From Paenibacillus xylaniclasticus (lineage in GTDB: Bacteria > Bacillota > Bacilli > Paenibacillales > Paenibacillaceae), in assembly GCF_004001065.1 (NCBI RefSeq), contig NZ_BIML01000002.1, positions 1-64,000 on the forward strand: 64,000 bases of DNA, written 5' to 3'. The translations under genes and the position numbers were made by a program. A model generated the notes under the pieces. It saw nothing but the letters and a program-made list of their open reading frames with translations, was not told where the DNA came from and ran no database searches. Below, in pieces: positions 18,067-28,859 of this stretch (its first letter is position 1; each line of letters begins with the position of its first letter).

Positions 18067-20170
18067 TTACTTTATTGCCGCTTCCAATGCGGCCGCATCG
18101 GTTACTGGCGCATAACAAGCAAAGTTCCGGCATACATATGCGGCAGGCTTACCGTCTATCGGCCGTTTATCCGCTAAATGAGACCATCGCTTGCGCATCT
18201 CCTCACCCTCATCGCCATCTGGTACGACCATAATTGACCCATGCGGTAAATAAGCTTCCTGCGCTTGCGAAATCATGAGCGCCATCATCAGATCTGAGCG
18301 GTCGCCAGCAATAACGATGTCCGGACCGGGCGATTGTGCGGCCATTCCCGCCAGCAACATCATCGAATGCCCGTATGGGAAGCTTGCGACACTCGAAGAT
18401 AAGCCATTAAGCGTCCGATAGGCCCAATCCCTGTAACGTATGTCCCCCGTCAATTGGAACAGCTTTAGCAGCTGGCGTGCGGCAACGCTATTGCCAGACG
18501 GAAGCGCACCGTCGAACGATTCTTTCGTTCGCATAAGCAACCTCTCACTATCTTCTGCTGTGAAATAGAACCCCCCCTGCTCCTCATCACCGAACAGACG
18601 AATCATATCGTTGGCAAGCGATTGCGCCCAAACCAGCCATTTCGGCTCCAAAGCCGCTTCATACAATTCGGTTAATCCCCAAATCAGAAACGCGTAATCA
18701 TCCAGAAACCCGCCTATCGCCGCTTCACCGTCGCGGTAACGAGCCAGCAGCCTCCCATCATCGCGAGTCAACTTCGTCTGAATAAACATTGCCGCCGCTC
18801 TTGCTTTCTCCGTATATTCCGGTACGCCGAATGCCTTCGATGCGAGAGCAAAAGCTGCGATCATTAGCCCGTTCCATGAAGTTAATATCTTATCATCCTT
18901 ATGTGGACGTACCCTTCGTGAACGTGCCTCTAACAGCTTCTCACGGCTTGCCTCAAGCTCTGCTTCCAGCTCTTCAACCGTCAGACCATACCGATCTGCA
19001 GCTTCACTAATCGCAATATCAATTCGGTTTGGTATACTGCGGCCCTCAAAGTTACCTGCTTCTGTAATATTGTATACTTCATTAAATCTCCGGGCCGCTT
19101 GTTCGCCAAGCACTTCTTTCACCTCATCCGGCGTCCAAACGTAATATTTCCCTTCTACGCCTTCCGAATCCGCATCCTCAGCTGAATAAAACCCGCCTTC
19201 AGGTGAGTTCATCTCCCGAATGATATAGGTAAAAATTTGATCCGTTGCTTGGCTGTATATAAAGCTGCCCGTTCTCTGATAAGCTTCAGTATAGGCGATT
19301 GCAAGTAAAGCGTTGTCATACAGCATTTTCTCAAAATGGGGAACAAGCCAGCGCTTGTCCGTCGAATAGCGTGAAAAGCCGAAGCCAATATGATCATAAA
19401 GTCCTCCGCGTCTCATCGCATCAAGCGTTTCCTCAGCCATCCTCAGTGCGTCCGGTTCATTCGCTCTTGCACCGTATGCCATGAGCAGCGACAGATTGTG
19501 CGCCATTGGAAACTTCGGTGCGCCACCGAAACCGCCGTCCTCTTCGTCGAAAATGGATGCGAACGTCTCGAACGCCAGCTTTGTCAGGTCTGAATTCCAT
19601 ACTCCTTCTGCCATTCGGCTTCGCGCCTGCTCCAGCTGAGCTCGAATTTGTGCTGCGACGGCTGTTATTTCAGCCCGTTCGGTGCTCCATTTGATTGACA
19701 GCTGCGTAAGCAGCTCCATCAGCCCGAAGCGCCCCATCGTTTGCCGCTTTGGCAAATAAGTGCCAGCGAAGAATGGCTCCTGATCAGGCGTCATAATAAT
19801 AGTCAGCGGCCAACCGCCTGAGCCGGTCATCGCCTGACATACTGCCATATAGATCTGATCGATGTCCGGCCGTTCCTCGCGATCCACCTTAATCGCAACG
19901 TAATCACGATTCAACAGCTTCGCAACCTCCAGATCCTCGAAGCTTTCTTGTTCCATCACATGACACCAATGGCAAGTTGATTGTTACCCCTCACTACGAA
20001 TAGCCTACGGACAAAAATACAGCCTTCCCTTCACGTTTGGCTTTGCTGAATGCTTCTTCACCCCAAGGAAACCAATCCACTGGATTATGAGCATGCTGGA
20101 GCAAATATGGCGATTTCTCATGAATGAGTCGATTCGTGTACTCGTGTTTTACCGTTTCATCTTTTTTCAT
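18067..20170 (-). pseudogene. Thioredoxin-domain protein YyaL/DUF255 family, interrupted by a 19-base insertion
   Basis: The family (YyaL, human SPATA20) has an N-terminal thioredoxin-like domain and a six-hairpin glycosidase-like domain. Here the frame starts at the ATG at 20170 after GAAAGGTGAT and reads [20 protein letters not shown] through FLSVGYS. It then meets TAG-TGA at about 20003. After 19 extra bases (TAGTGAGGGGTAACAATCA) the expected TCHWCHVMEQESFED resumes in another frame and runs intact to 18067. The lesion falls exactly before the CHWC motif. The downstream 630 codons are otherwise undamaged, so the break is recent or a sequencing error. Reinitiation at 19959 would lose the CHWC motif. 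Confidence 0.8.
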
Positions 20171-20274
20171 TAGCTATCACCTTTCGCTTTTGTATAATAC
20201 TGTTAGATTGCAACAAACGAACAAAAATAAACGCAAAGCAGCACCTGTTCCCTGTTGAAATCGAAATAAAAACG

Positions 20275-20324
20275 TTGTTAACAATTGTCCAGGAATTGTA
20301 TTATTAGTTTAGAAACAATAACTA
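20275..20324 (+). promoter_or_regulatory. Palindromes upstream of the GH120 beta-xylosidase gene
   Basis: TTGTTAACAA at 20275-20284 is a perfect palindrome. Further downstream TAGTT (20305-20309) and AACTA (20320-20324) form an inverted repeat that loosely recalls XylR operators (TTAGTTTGTTT...). Either could be the site of a xylose-type repressor; no regulator is encoded nearby. Confidence 0.35.
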
Positions 20325-20394
20325 TCTACATAGCCTGCCATTAGCCTGAAGAGAAAGGCTATGGCTTTGTAAGACAGGGAGAGGGAGAGTTTTT

Positions 20395-22416
20395 ATGGAA
20401 TATCATGTATCTGTTCAGGGGAATGATCAGCATCTAGGAACCGCCGATCAGCCCTTTCGAACTATTTCACGCGCTGCGGCTCTAGCAATGGCTGGTGACA
20501 CGGTTATTGTTCATGCTGGAGTATACCGGGAATGGGTTAACCCGGCTAATGGAGGAACAGCGGAGCATCGTATCGTCTATCGGTCCGCAGGAGACGGGGA
20601 AGTCGTCATTACAGGGGCTGAACGGATTACTGACTGGCAATCTGAAGGGGACAATGTTTGGAGTACAGAAGTGCCCAACTCCTTGTTTTCCGTTCGTAAT
20701 CCCTTTGAAGTAGAACTCAGTGGTGACTGGGTGTTTGACGGACCCTTCCCGGTTCATCTCGGTGATGTATACTTGGATCACAAATCGTTGTATGAATGCG
20801 AGAGTGTGGATAAAGTTCACAAGCCCGAAGCTTGGCCTGAAGCCAAATATCCCGAGGACTCTCTGTTAAAATGGTATGCCAAGGTCGGTACTAGGACAAC
20901 AAAAATATGGGCTAATTTCGGTGGGAAAGATCCTCGTAAGGAAAATGTAGAAATTAGTGTCCGCCCTTATTGCTTCTGGCCTGAGAAACCAGGACTTAAC
21001 TACATTACGGTAAGCGGATTCACACTTCGTCAAGCTTCTCCGCAATGGGCGCCGCCTACAGACTACCAGGAAGGACTGATCGGACCTCACTGGAGCAAGG
21101 GCTGGATTATTGAAAACAATATCATCAGTGAATCCAAATGCGTTGGAATCAGCTTGGGGACGGAGATCGGTACAGGTCATACCAAATCTAGGGACAAGCA
21201 TATAAAAGGCGGAACTCAACGAGAGCAGGAGGTTATTCTGCGAGCATTACGGTCCGGCTGGCACAAGGATAAAGTCGGCAGTCATATCGTTCGCGGGAAT
21301 ATCATTCATGACTGCGAACAGGCAGGTATCGTCGGTCATATGGGAGGAGCCTTCAGTCACATCTACCAGAACCGTATTTACAACATTCACCACAAGCGGC
21401 TTAGACACGGCGCCGAGGTCGCCGGAATTAAACTGCATGCTTCCTTGGATACTCAAATTGGCGACAATAAAATATACAGTTGTTATCGTGCAATTTGGTT
21501 AGACTGGCAGGCACAAGGCACTCGCATCAGCCGCAATATCTTTTTTGACAATCTTTCGGAAGATCTCTTCGTTGAGGTTTGTCACGGACCGTATATGGTC
21601 GATCATAATTTGTTCCTCTCCCCTATGAATTTCAGGAATATGGCACAAGGCGGAGCGTTTGTCCATAATCTGTTCGCCGGTAGATTTGTTGTTCGTTCCG
21701 AGCTTACCCGGACTACTCCTTATCACTTCCCTCACGAAACGGCAATGGCGGGGTATTCCAATATTACTGGGGGAGATGACAGGTACTACAACAATATCTT
21801 TCTAGGAGATGACGCCAATAAGGAGCCTGTTCCAATCACCTTCTTCGAGCATCTTCCGCTTAAACCAAGGGATGAAGTCGGAGAGGACGGGAAGACGATC
21901 ATGGACGGCGTTCCGGAAAATTCCATTTGTTATCTGCATGCTGTAGGGCTGGGGGGATACGACCAACACCCTAATGTACACGATAAACAGTGGTGGGAAT
22001 ATACTAAGGAGGAGCTTATGGAGCTTGGCGATGCCGCTAAAGCTTTCTTCATCGGAAATGCAGTTCTTCCGGTGGCGATGGGCGGTAATGTATTTCTTAA
22101 CGATGCGGTGCCTAGTCGTCATGAATCCGATGCGAAGATCTTTGTACAGAAGGGTATGAAAGTGGCGATCCATGCTGCGCAAGGAAAGGTGCAAATCGAG
22201 ATCAATGAGCCGGAACTACTGCAAGGAGCCTCTGCAAGGGTGGTTACGACTGACCTGCTGGGAAAAACCTATCACGCCGATATGAACTATGAGGAGCCGG
22301 ACAGCACTCCATATCGTTTTGACTCCGATTACTTTGGAATAAGAAGACCTGATGCAGATGTCTCTCCTGGTCCGTTTGAATTGACCGACAAAGGTCCCCT
22401 TAAGTTTGAATTTTAA
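20395..22416 (+). CDS. GH120 beta-xylosidase (right-handed beta-helix)
   Basis: This 673-residue enzyme removes xylose from xylo-oligosaccharides. It aligns by eye along its length with the GH120 enzyme XylC of Thermoanaerobacterium: MEYHV start, MAGDTVIVHAGVYREWV, APPTxxQxGLIGPxWSKGWIIE, AGIKLHA, and the active site region. The nucleophile is Asp370 in AIWLDWQAQG and the acid/base Glu394 in LFVEVCHGPY. No signal peptide is present, so it is intracellular. GAGAGGGAGAG lies upstream of the ATG. It is monocistronic with a terminator, and faces the xylanase and esterase genes. Confidence 0.9.
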   Translation: MEYHVSVQGNDQHLGTADQPFRTISRAAALAMAGDTVIVHAGVYREWVNPANGGTAEHRIVYRSAGDGEVVITGAERITDWQSEGDNVWSTEVPNSLFSVRNPFEVELSGDWVFDGPFPVHLGDVYLDHKSLYECESVDKVHKPEAWPEAKYPEDSLLKWYAKVGTRTTKIWANFGGKDPRKENVEISVRPYCFWPEKPGLNYITVSGFTLRQASPQWAPPTDYQEGLIGPHWSKGWIIENNIISESKCVGISLGTEIGTGHTKSRDKHIKGGTQREQEVILRALRSGWHKDKVGSHIVRGNIIHDCEQAGIVGHMGGAFSHIYQNRIYNIHHKRLRHGAEVAGIKLHASLDTQIGDNKIYSCYRAIWLDWQAQGTRISRNIFFDNLSEDLFVEVCHGPYMVDHNLFLSPMNFRNMAQGGAFVHNLFAGRFVVRSELTRTTPYHFPHETAMAGYSNITGGDDRYYNNIFLGDDANKEPVPITFFEHLPLKPRDEVGEDGKTIMDGVPENSICYLHAVGLGGYDQHPNVHDKQWWEYTKEELMELGDAAKAFFIGNAVLPVAMGGNVFLNDAVPSRHESDAKIFVQKGMKVAIHAAQGKVQIEINEPELLQGASARVVTTDLLGKTYHADMNYEEPDSTPYRFDSDYFGIRRPDADVSPGPFELTDKGPLKFEF

Positions 22417-22421
22417 TTGAA

Positions 22422-22466
22422 CGAAGGCAACCGTCTGGATGTAGTCGGCTGCCTTCTTTTTCGGCT
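22422..22466 (+). terminator. Terminator after the GH120 gene
   Basis: GAAGGCAACCG pairs with CGGCTGCCTTC (one mismatch), followed by five T residues. Confidence 0.8.
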
Positions 22467-22505
22467 GGGAGATCAATCCTGACCTTCATATTAGCTATAC
22501 CTCTT

Positions 22506-23796
22506 CTATTCTCCATTCACCGTTGCCTCAATCTCCTTCAAGCCCTCCATCGTGTCTTTATCGCTTACGAGCAGCTCGTTCATAACAGCCGTCGCGGCAT
22601 TTGCAAACTTTGCTGCCATTTCTTCCGGCATGGAAGCTAGAAGTTCATCATAGCTTTTATTCGCAGCAGGCGCATATGGAGCATCCGATAGAATAGCGAA
22701 CCGCTTTACTTTTTCATTGTTCGCTTCAATATTACGAGTCGCCAACTCTCCTCGTTCCTGCAATATTTTCGCTATTTTCTCGCTCGCAATAAATTTTAAT
22801 ACTTGCTCTGCTGCCTCCCTATTCCCCGCTTGATGAGAAATTGCTGCGATCTCGTTCACGTGGTAGATCGAGGCTGACGCCGATCCGCTTGTTGAATTAT
22901 TAGGCATCGGTGCGACCGTCCACTTAAACGGATTTGCACTCATACGCATTTTAATGTCCAACGATTGATAATAATTACTGTCCGCGAACTTCATCGCTGC
23001 TTTTCCCTGCTCGAATGAATCACCCAAGAAAGGGTCAAGGCTTGTCTCTGCTCGGATCGCTCCATTCTTGAACGCAGTCCGAACTTGCTCGAATCGATAC
23101 TCCCATTCCGGTGTAGCTAGCACGACGCGGTCCTGCGAATAGAAAGTGAGCCCCTGCAAAGTACCAAGAACGAGCGCAAACGCTGCAGCACTGTCATTAT
23201 AACTAACCCCAACAGGATCAGAACCAAACGATTTACGATCTGAAACCATTCATCCCAATCGATGGCTGTCGTCTCATCCATAAGCGGAACTCCGCTTTGC
23301 TCGAACAAGTTTGGTTGATATATACTGCATCTACGTAGTACGATATCGGATAACCGTACAGCGTCCCTTCACGCTTAAACTTCTCTAGCACGGGCTGAAC
23401 CCAATCGGAATAGTTCTTAAATAAGGAATCGATTGGAGAGAGCAGATTTTGCTGAAGGATATCATCGTATTGGAATGTCTCCTTCAGGAAAATCAAATCG
23501 AAATTCTCCTCACGGACGAGCTTGTGCAGTTGCCCTTTATCACCAGAAATCTGGTTCAACGGCACAACATCAAGCTCAACATTAGGAAATTCCATCGCAA
23601 AATAATTCCCGTACCTCTCCATGAAAGTAGCTCTATCCCAATACAAAATCTTCACTTTCAAGGCAATTTCTTGGTCGAAGCTTAAAGAAGAGCAGCCGGC
23701 GGTTAAAGCTATAACACTTGTAAGCAAGAAGCATACAGCTGCAGTAGACAACCTTATAAAAGACATCTTTATGTAATCAGCTCCCAAAAGTTTCAA
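22506..23796 (-). pseudogene. Sugar ABC transporter substrate-binding lipoprotein, frameshifted
   Basis: The 5' part encodes a lipoprotein signal (lipobox LTAGC) and the first lobe of a family 1 solute-binding protein, ending in YYVDAVYINQ. Near 23303 one base appears lost: the expected NLFEQSGVPLMDETTAIDWDEWF continues in a second frame. Near 23240 a further lesion moves reading to a third frame, VSDRKSFGSDPVGVSYND, which runs to 22506. At least two frameshifts therefore split one gene of about 430 codons. The likely start is the ATG at 23766. No permease or ATPase genes are adjacent, so it is an orphan. Confidence 0.82.
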
Positions 23797-23980
23797 TAAT
23801 ATATATACAAGGGATATATTACTACATCAATAATCCCTCAGTCTATTTGATTTAACCTACTAAACGTATTAGTTAGTTATCGACAAGTTCTTGTATGTGT
23901 TATGATATGAACGAGCAGCGAATGTCCACCGTCAACTCGCTAGAAGTGGACGACGGTAAGAAGAAGGAGTGTACGTACGC

Positions 23981-26900
23981 ATGAGCAGCAAGAGAAAGCT
24001 AAGCAACGGCTGGCAATTTATGAAGCAGCCTTTAGGAACGACGCTGAACGAGGTAACGTCTGGAGATTGGGAATGGGAACACGTTACACTCCCCCACGAT
24101 TGGCTGATCTATGACTCTAACAACTTGTATGAGAACGGACAAGGCTGGTACAAGACGACGCTGGAGCTAGACGAGCTAAAGCAAGACCAGTATATGTCGC
24201 TCCGTTTTGAAGGCGTATACATGAACTCCTATTACTATGTCAACGGCCAATTGGCCGGAACGTGGAAATATGGCTATTCTACCTTTGAGATCGATATCAC
24301 ACCATATATTCGCCAGGGCAGTAATGAAATCTATGTACAAGTAATACACGAATCTCCGAACTCGCGCTGGTATTCAGGGGCTGGCATCTACCGTCCGGTG
24401 TGGCTGAAGACGTCCCCAGCCAGTCGCATTGCAGCGGACGGCATCTACATTTCCACGAATAAGCTTGGCGAGGAATGGAACGTCGAGATCGATACCGAGG
24501 TCATTTTCGCAGAGTATGAAGCAATGAGCAACTTATACAGCCTGCGATATACGATTACGGATGCAGCAAATCATAAAGTTGCCGAAGAAGAGACTGCCGT
24601 TCAAGTACAACCAGGCAGTACGGTCAATGCAAATTGCTCTTTCCGAGTTTTAAATCCTGCGATTTGGGATATCGATAACCCTGCATGTTATGAGCTATTG
24701 GTAGAGCTGATTGTGAACGGTTCTGTCGTGGAGCAGGAGCGTCAGACGTTCGGCTTCCGCACCTTCGAATACGATAGTCAACGCGGATTTTTCCTGAATG
24801 GTCGACATCTTAAGCTCAATGGCGTCTGCCAACACCATGACTTAGGCAGCCTTGGCGCTGCGGTCAATAAAACGGCGCTTCGCCGGCAAATAACGCTGCT
24901 GCAGGAAATGGGCGTCAATGCGATCCGAACGGCTCATAACATGCCAGCCGTCGAACTGATGGAGTTAGCCGATGAGATGGGCGTGCTTATCGTATCGGAA
25001 GGCTTCGATATGTGGGAACGTCCGAAGACGCCATACGACTATGCCCGCTTTTATCCAGAATGGTGGCAGCGGGATGTGGCAAGCTGGGTGCGCCGAGACC
25101 GGAACCACCCGAGCGTCATGATGTGGAGTATCGGCAACGAAATTTACGACACGCATGCCGATGAGCGCGGTCAAGTACTGACGAGAGAGCTGATGGAGGA
25201 AGTGCAGAAGCACGATCCGAGAGCGAATGCGGTCGTCACGATCGGCTCCAACTTTATGCCATGGGAGAACGCCCAGAAGTGCGCCGATATCGTGAAGTTC
25301 GCCGGTTATAACTATGGAGAAAAATATTACAATCTTCACCATGAAGAGCATCCGGACTGGATCATATACGGCAGTGAGACGTGCTCAACGGTGCAGAGCC
25401 GCGGCATTTACCACTTCCCTCTCGCCCAATCCGTATTGGCTGACGATGACGAGCAATGTTCTTCCCTAGGCAACAGCTCGACGAGCTGGGGGGCGCGCAG
25501 CACGGAGCACTGCATCATCTCTGACCGCGATGCCGCATATTCGCTAGGCCAATTTCTATGGACCGGCTTCGATTATATTGGTGAACCGACGCCGTATCAT
25601 ACGAAAAATTCGTATTTCGGCCAGCTCGACACGGCTGGCTTCAAGAAAGACTCGTTCTACATTTATCAAGCAGAATGGACCGATTATAAAGTTAGCCCGA
25701 TGGTTCATATTTTCCCATATTGGGATTTCTCCGAGGGTCAGCTGATCGATGTGCGCGTTTGCTCCAATGCGCCGAAGATCGAGCTGTTCTTCAATGGACA
25801 ATCGCAGGGCACGTTTCTGATCGATCATGTCCGCGGCCAGAAGCTCGTTGGCGAATGGCAAATTCCTTATTCGCCTGGCGAACTGCGCGCCGTCGCCTAT
25901 GACGAGAACGACGTCGTTATTGCAACAGACGTTCAGCGATCATTCGGCGATGCGACCTCCATCCGGCTCGTTCCGGACAAACAGACGATTACGGCTGACG
26001 GCTCCGATCTTATTTTTATCGAGATTACAGCTCTAGATGAACAAGGCAATACGGTGGAGAATGCGAATAACCGAATTCATCTGTCGATCGAGGGTCCCGG
26101 CCGATTAGTTGGTCTTGATAACGGAGACAGCACTGATTACGACTCGTATAAAGGCAGTAACCGCCGAATGTTCAGCGGGAAGCTGCTTGCGATCATCGCG
26201 AGTACACTAGACAGCGGAACGATTATGGTACGTGCTTTCTCACGAGGATTGGGTGCAAGCGAGATCAAGCTTGAAGCCATCGCACCTGCTGCGGCTTGCA
26301 ATCCAGATGAGCCGTATTCGCTTTATGCGTACGCATCGCTGCACGAGCCTGTGTTCAGCAGCGAAGATCATGTACAAGCGCACGATGTGATCCCTGTACG
26401 GAAGCTTGAAATTGTATGCCCGCAAGGCAATCAGCTGTCAAAGGATCATCCGTCGCTTCCATTCCAAGTTAAGCTGCATCCGCACAATGCAACGCATCAG
26501 GACGTGCATTGGCGCATTACGAATGTAGCCGGCATCGATGCGAACATCGCTTCGCTTCAGCCCGATGGACATGCTGCGGTCATTACGGCACTCGGAGACG
26601 GCGACTTCTACATTCGCTGCGCAACGAAGAACGGTGCGGAATCCATTGACCTTTATTCACTTAGGGAATGCCATATCGACGGATTGGGTCAAGCGTTCCT
26701 CAATCCTTACGAATTTATTTCAGCCGGCTATTACAGCAGTGCAAGCCGAAACCTGACGAACGGTAACGAACGTGGCATTGCGACTTCTCGAGACAAGGAA
26801 AGCTGGATTTGCTTCGACCGCATCGATTTCGGAAGCTACGGCGCCAATGAAATAACGCTGCCGATCTTCGCACTCGATGCCGGTGAAGTTGCGATCGATA

Positions 26901-27457
26901 TATGGGAAGGGATTCCAGACCAGCCAAATGCTTCGCTCATTACGACGGTTACCTACCAGAAACCGACCATATGGGACGTATATCAGGAGGAGACCTATAT
27001 ACTGCCGCGCCGGTTATCGGGCGTTACATCGATTACCCTCGTCTTGCGCCACACTATCCATCTGAAAGGCTTACAATTTAAGCCGATAGCGAAAGCGTTC
27101 GAACGGTTGTCGGCACTCGACAACGATCAAATTTATGGCGACACGTTTACGATCACCAGCGATTCTATAGAGAATATCGGCAACAATGTGTCGCTCATGT
27201 TCCAGGATATGGATTTTGGTGAAATCGGCACTACGAAGCTAACCATTTGCGGCCAATCTCCGATCGACAACAATACGATTCATATTCAGTTCAGCGGACC
27301 ACAAGGTGATTCGAAGCAGCTTGTCGAATTCGGCTATTCCAAAGGCTATTGCGAACGGGAATATGTGCTTGAGCCGGTAACGGGAAGTCAGACCGTAACG
27401 TTCGTATTTTTGCCGGGCAGCCGTTTCCACTTCCATTCGTTTCAATTTCGAATGTAA
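23981..27457 (+). CDS. Glycoside hydrolase family 2 enzyme (beta-galactosidase-like), multidomain
   Basis: The product has 1158 residues. It starts with the GH2 sugar-binding jelly roll (WQFMKQPLG..., LPHDW), an Ig-like domain and the TIM barrel, with GVCQHHDLG, acid/base Glu in SIGNEIYD and nucleophile Glu in YGSETCST. A DUF4982-like domain, an invasin-type Ig domain (TADGSDLIFIEITALD) and a C-terminal beta-rich carbohydrate-binding region follow. No signal peptide is visible, so it is cytosolic. The substrate could be a galactoside, arabinopyranoside or related glycoside. I use the ATG at 23981 after AAGAAGGAG; a GTG at 23969 overlaps that site. Confidence 0.87.
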   Translation: MSSKRKLSNGWQFMKQPLGTTLNEVTSGDWEWEHVTLPHDWLIYDSNNLYENGQGWYKTTLELDELKQDQYMSLRFEGVYMNSYYYVNGQLAGTWKYGYSTFEIDITPYIRQGSNEIYVQVIHESPNSRWYSGAGIYRPVWLKTSPASRIAADGIYISTNKLGEEWNVEIDTEVIFAEYEAMSNLYSLRYTITDAANHKVAEEETAVQVQPGSTVNANCSFRVLNPAIWDIDNPACYELLVELIVNGSVVEQERQTFGFRTFEYDSQRGFFLNGRHLKLNGVCQHHDLGSLGAAVNKTALRRQITLLQEMGVNAIRTAHNMPAVELMELADEMGVLIVSEGFDMWERPKTPYDYARFYPEWWQRDVASWVRRDRNHPSVMMWSIGNEIYDTHADERGQVLTRELMEEVQKHDPRANAVVTIGSNFMPWENAQKCADIVKFAGYNYGEKYYNLHHEEHPDWIIYGSETCSTVQSRGIYHFPLAQSVLADDDEQCSSLGNSSTSWGARSTEHCIISDRDAAYSLGQFLWTGFDYIGEPTPYHTKNSYFGQLDTAGFKKDSFYIYQAEWTDYKVSPMVHIFPYWDFSEGQLIDVRVCSNAPKIELFFNGQSQGTFLIDHVRGQKLVGEWQIPYSPGELRAVAYDENDVVIATDVQRSFGDATSIRLVPDKQTITADGSDLIFIEITALDEQGNTVENANNRIHLSIEGPGRLVGLDNGDSTDYDSYKGSNRRMFSGKLLAIIASTLDSGTIMVRAFSRGLGASEIKLEAIAPAAACNPDEPYSLYAYASLHEPVFSSEDHVQAHDVIPVRKLEIVCPQGNQLSKDHPSLPFQVKLHPHNATHQDVHWRITNVAGIDANIASLQPDGHAAVITALGDGDFYIRCATKNGAESIDLYSLRECHIDGLGQAFLNPYEFISAGYYSSASRNLTNGNERGIATSRDKESWICFDRIDFGSYGANEITLPIFALDAGEVAIDIWEGIPDQPNASLITTVTYQKPTIWDVYQEETYILPRRLSGVTSITLVLRHTIHLKGLQFKPIAKAFERLSALDNDQIYGDTFTITSDSIENIGNNVSLMFQDMDFGEIGTTKLTICGQSPIDNNTIHIQFSGPQGDSKQLVEFGYSKGYCEREYVLEPVTGSQTVTFVFLPGSRFHFHSFQFRM

Positions 27458-27481
27458 TAAAGTTACTATCCATTAAATATA

Positions 27482-27526
27482 AACGCCCGGCCGTCACTCG
27501 ATAATGACAGTCGGGCGTTGTGTTGT
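27482..27526. terminator. Terminator between the GH2 and tusA-like genes
   Basis: AACGCCCG pairs with CGGGCGTT, with an inner GTCA/TGAC stem, then a T-rich tract. It lies between converging genes. Confidence 0.8.
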
Positions 27527-27750
27527 TATTTTTTTCGTACTGTAATTGTCCAAGATGCATCGTCTAATTGCTCATAGTTCGTCACCGTATGTCCAGCTTC
27601 AGCAGCCCAGCGCGGAATGCTCTCCGTCGCCTGCGTACAATCGAAATCAATAATGAGCTCATCACCGCTGCTGAGCTTCTCCATCGCTTCCTTCGCTTCA
27701 ATGAGCGGGAACGGGCATACCATCCCAAGCACTTCAAGCTTCTGTTTCAT
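27526..27750 (-). CDS. TusA family sulfurtransferase
   Basis: This 74-residue sulfur carrier has the family CPxP motif (GMVCPFPL, Cys12) and the C-terminal HTVTNYEQ region. The cysteine carries a persulfide. It follows a YeeE-type transporter gene by 34 bases, the usual pairing of thiosulfate or sulfur uptake with a TusA-like acceptor. GGAGGA lies upstream of the ATG at 27750. Confidence 0.9.
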   Translation of the reverse strand: MKQKLEVLGMVCPFPLIEAKEAMEKLSSGDELIIDFDCTQATESIPRWAAEAGHTVTNYEQLDDASWTITVRKK

Positions 27751-27784
27751 CTCTATCGTCCTCCAATTCGTGATGTTCGATTCA

Positions 27785-28834
27785 TTAGTTGACGCCGGCA
27801 CGAGCACGGCGCGGACGGACATAGACGAAATACGAAGCCGTCCATGTACCCAAAATAATAAAGAGTAGAGATACCCAGCCCTGCCATGTCATCATCGATG
27901 TCATTACAAGCCCGTTACCGATCGAACAGCCGCCCGCCCAGCTTGCCCCGAAACCCATCAACAAACCGCCGATGAAGCTGAGCACAGCTGTCTTCGCATC
28001 TGGAGCGCGGAAACGAAATTCCCGGCTTGCCTTCGCAGCGATGAACGAGCCGACTAGAATACCGAGTACAAGGTAAACACCCCAATTAAGCACCGCATCA
28101 TCACCGGTTATTAGGTATTGCAAAATATTCGCTGAAGGAGTCGTCACACCAAGGCCGAAGTTACGTCCTGTCGCTTCGCTAAGCGGCCAAGCCATGATGG
28201 CTATAAGGCCGACGAGCACGGCCGTCACGAACGGATGCCATCTTTTCTCGAACAACAGGTGATTCAAGCCTTTGTGCTTCGGCTTCATCGTAGGGATAAC
28301 CGGCTTCGGCTTGCGAATCGTTCGTATCACTACAATTGCTGTTATGACCGTAAGCAATGCAATGAGAATCCATACTGACATACCGAACGTGTCCGCGATG
28401 GAGTTATACTCCGTTGTATAGTCGGCAAGGCTTGTGTTCAGCTTATGAAGCGGACCCGATTTCATAATGGCTGCCATCAGCATATAGCCTGCGAGAGCAA
28501 TCCAACTGCCGATCAACCCTTCGCCCGCCCGATACCAAGTACCGGTTGCGCATCCGCCTGCCAGTATAATTCCGATACCGAATATGAAAGAACCGAATAT
28601 CGAGGCAAGCCATTGGAATTGGCCTGCGTCATATTGGATATAATCCAATTTAATAAGTGCAAAGACGCCGATGCTTTGGACAGTGATAGCAATCAGCAGT
28701 GCGTAGAACATCCGGTTATCTTTCGCCAAATACATATCCCGAAAGCCGCCCGTCAAACAAAAACGGCCTCTTTGCATCACAAAGCCGAGCAGTGCACCGC
28801 AAAGCAGACCGGTAACGATCATTGAAGTCGTCAA
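27785..28834 (-). CDS. YeeE/YedE (TsuA-like) sulfur transporter
   Basis: This 349-residue membrane protein has nine or more helices. Conserved cysteine motifs of the YeeE/YedE family appear in QRGRFCLTGGFRDM, GGCATGTWYRAGEG and GGCSIGNGL. Characterised homologues take up thiosulfate through relay cysteines. Together with the downstream TusA-like protein it forms a sulfur import and relay pair. GGAGGGA precedes the ATG. A promoter with an overlapping dyad lies upstream. Confidence 0.88.
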   Translation of the reverse strand: MTTSMIVTGLLCGALLGFVMQRGRFCLTGGFRDMYLAKDNRMFYALLIAITVQSIGVFALIKLDYIQYDAGQFQWLASIFGSFIFGIGIILAGGCATGTWYRAGEGLIGSWIALAGYMLMAAIMKSGPLHKLNTSLADYTTEYNSIADTFGMSVWILIALLTVITAIVVIRTIRKPKPVIPTMKPKHKGLNHLLFEKRWHPFVTAVLVGLIAIMAWPLSEATGRNFGLGVTTPSANILQYLITGDDAVLNWGVYLVLGILVGSFIAAKASREFRFRAPDAKTAVLSFIGGLLMGFGASWAGGCSIGNGLVMTSMMTWQGWVSLLFIILGTWTASYFVYVRPRRARAGVN

Positions 28835-28859
28835 TTTCTATTCCCTCCCTGTCAATTTC

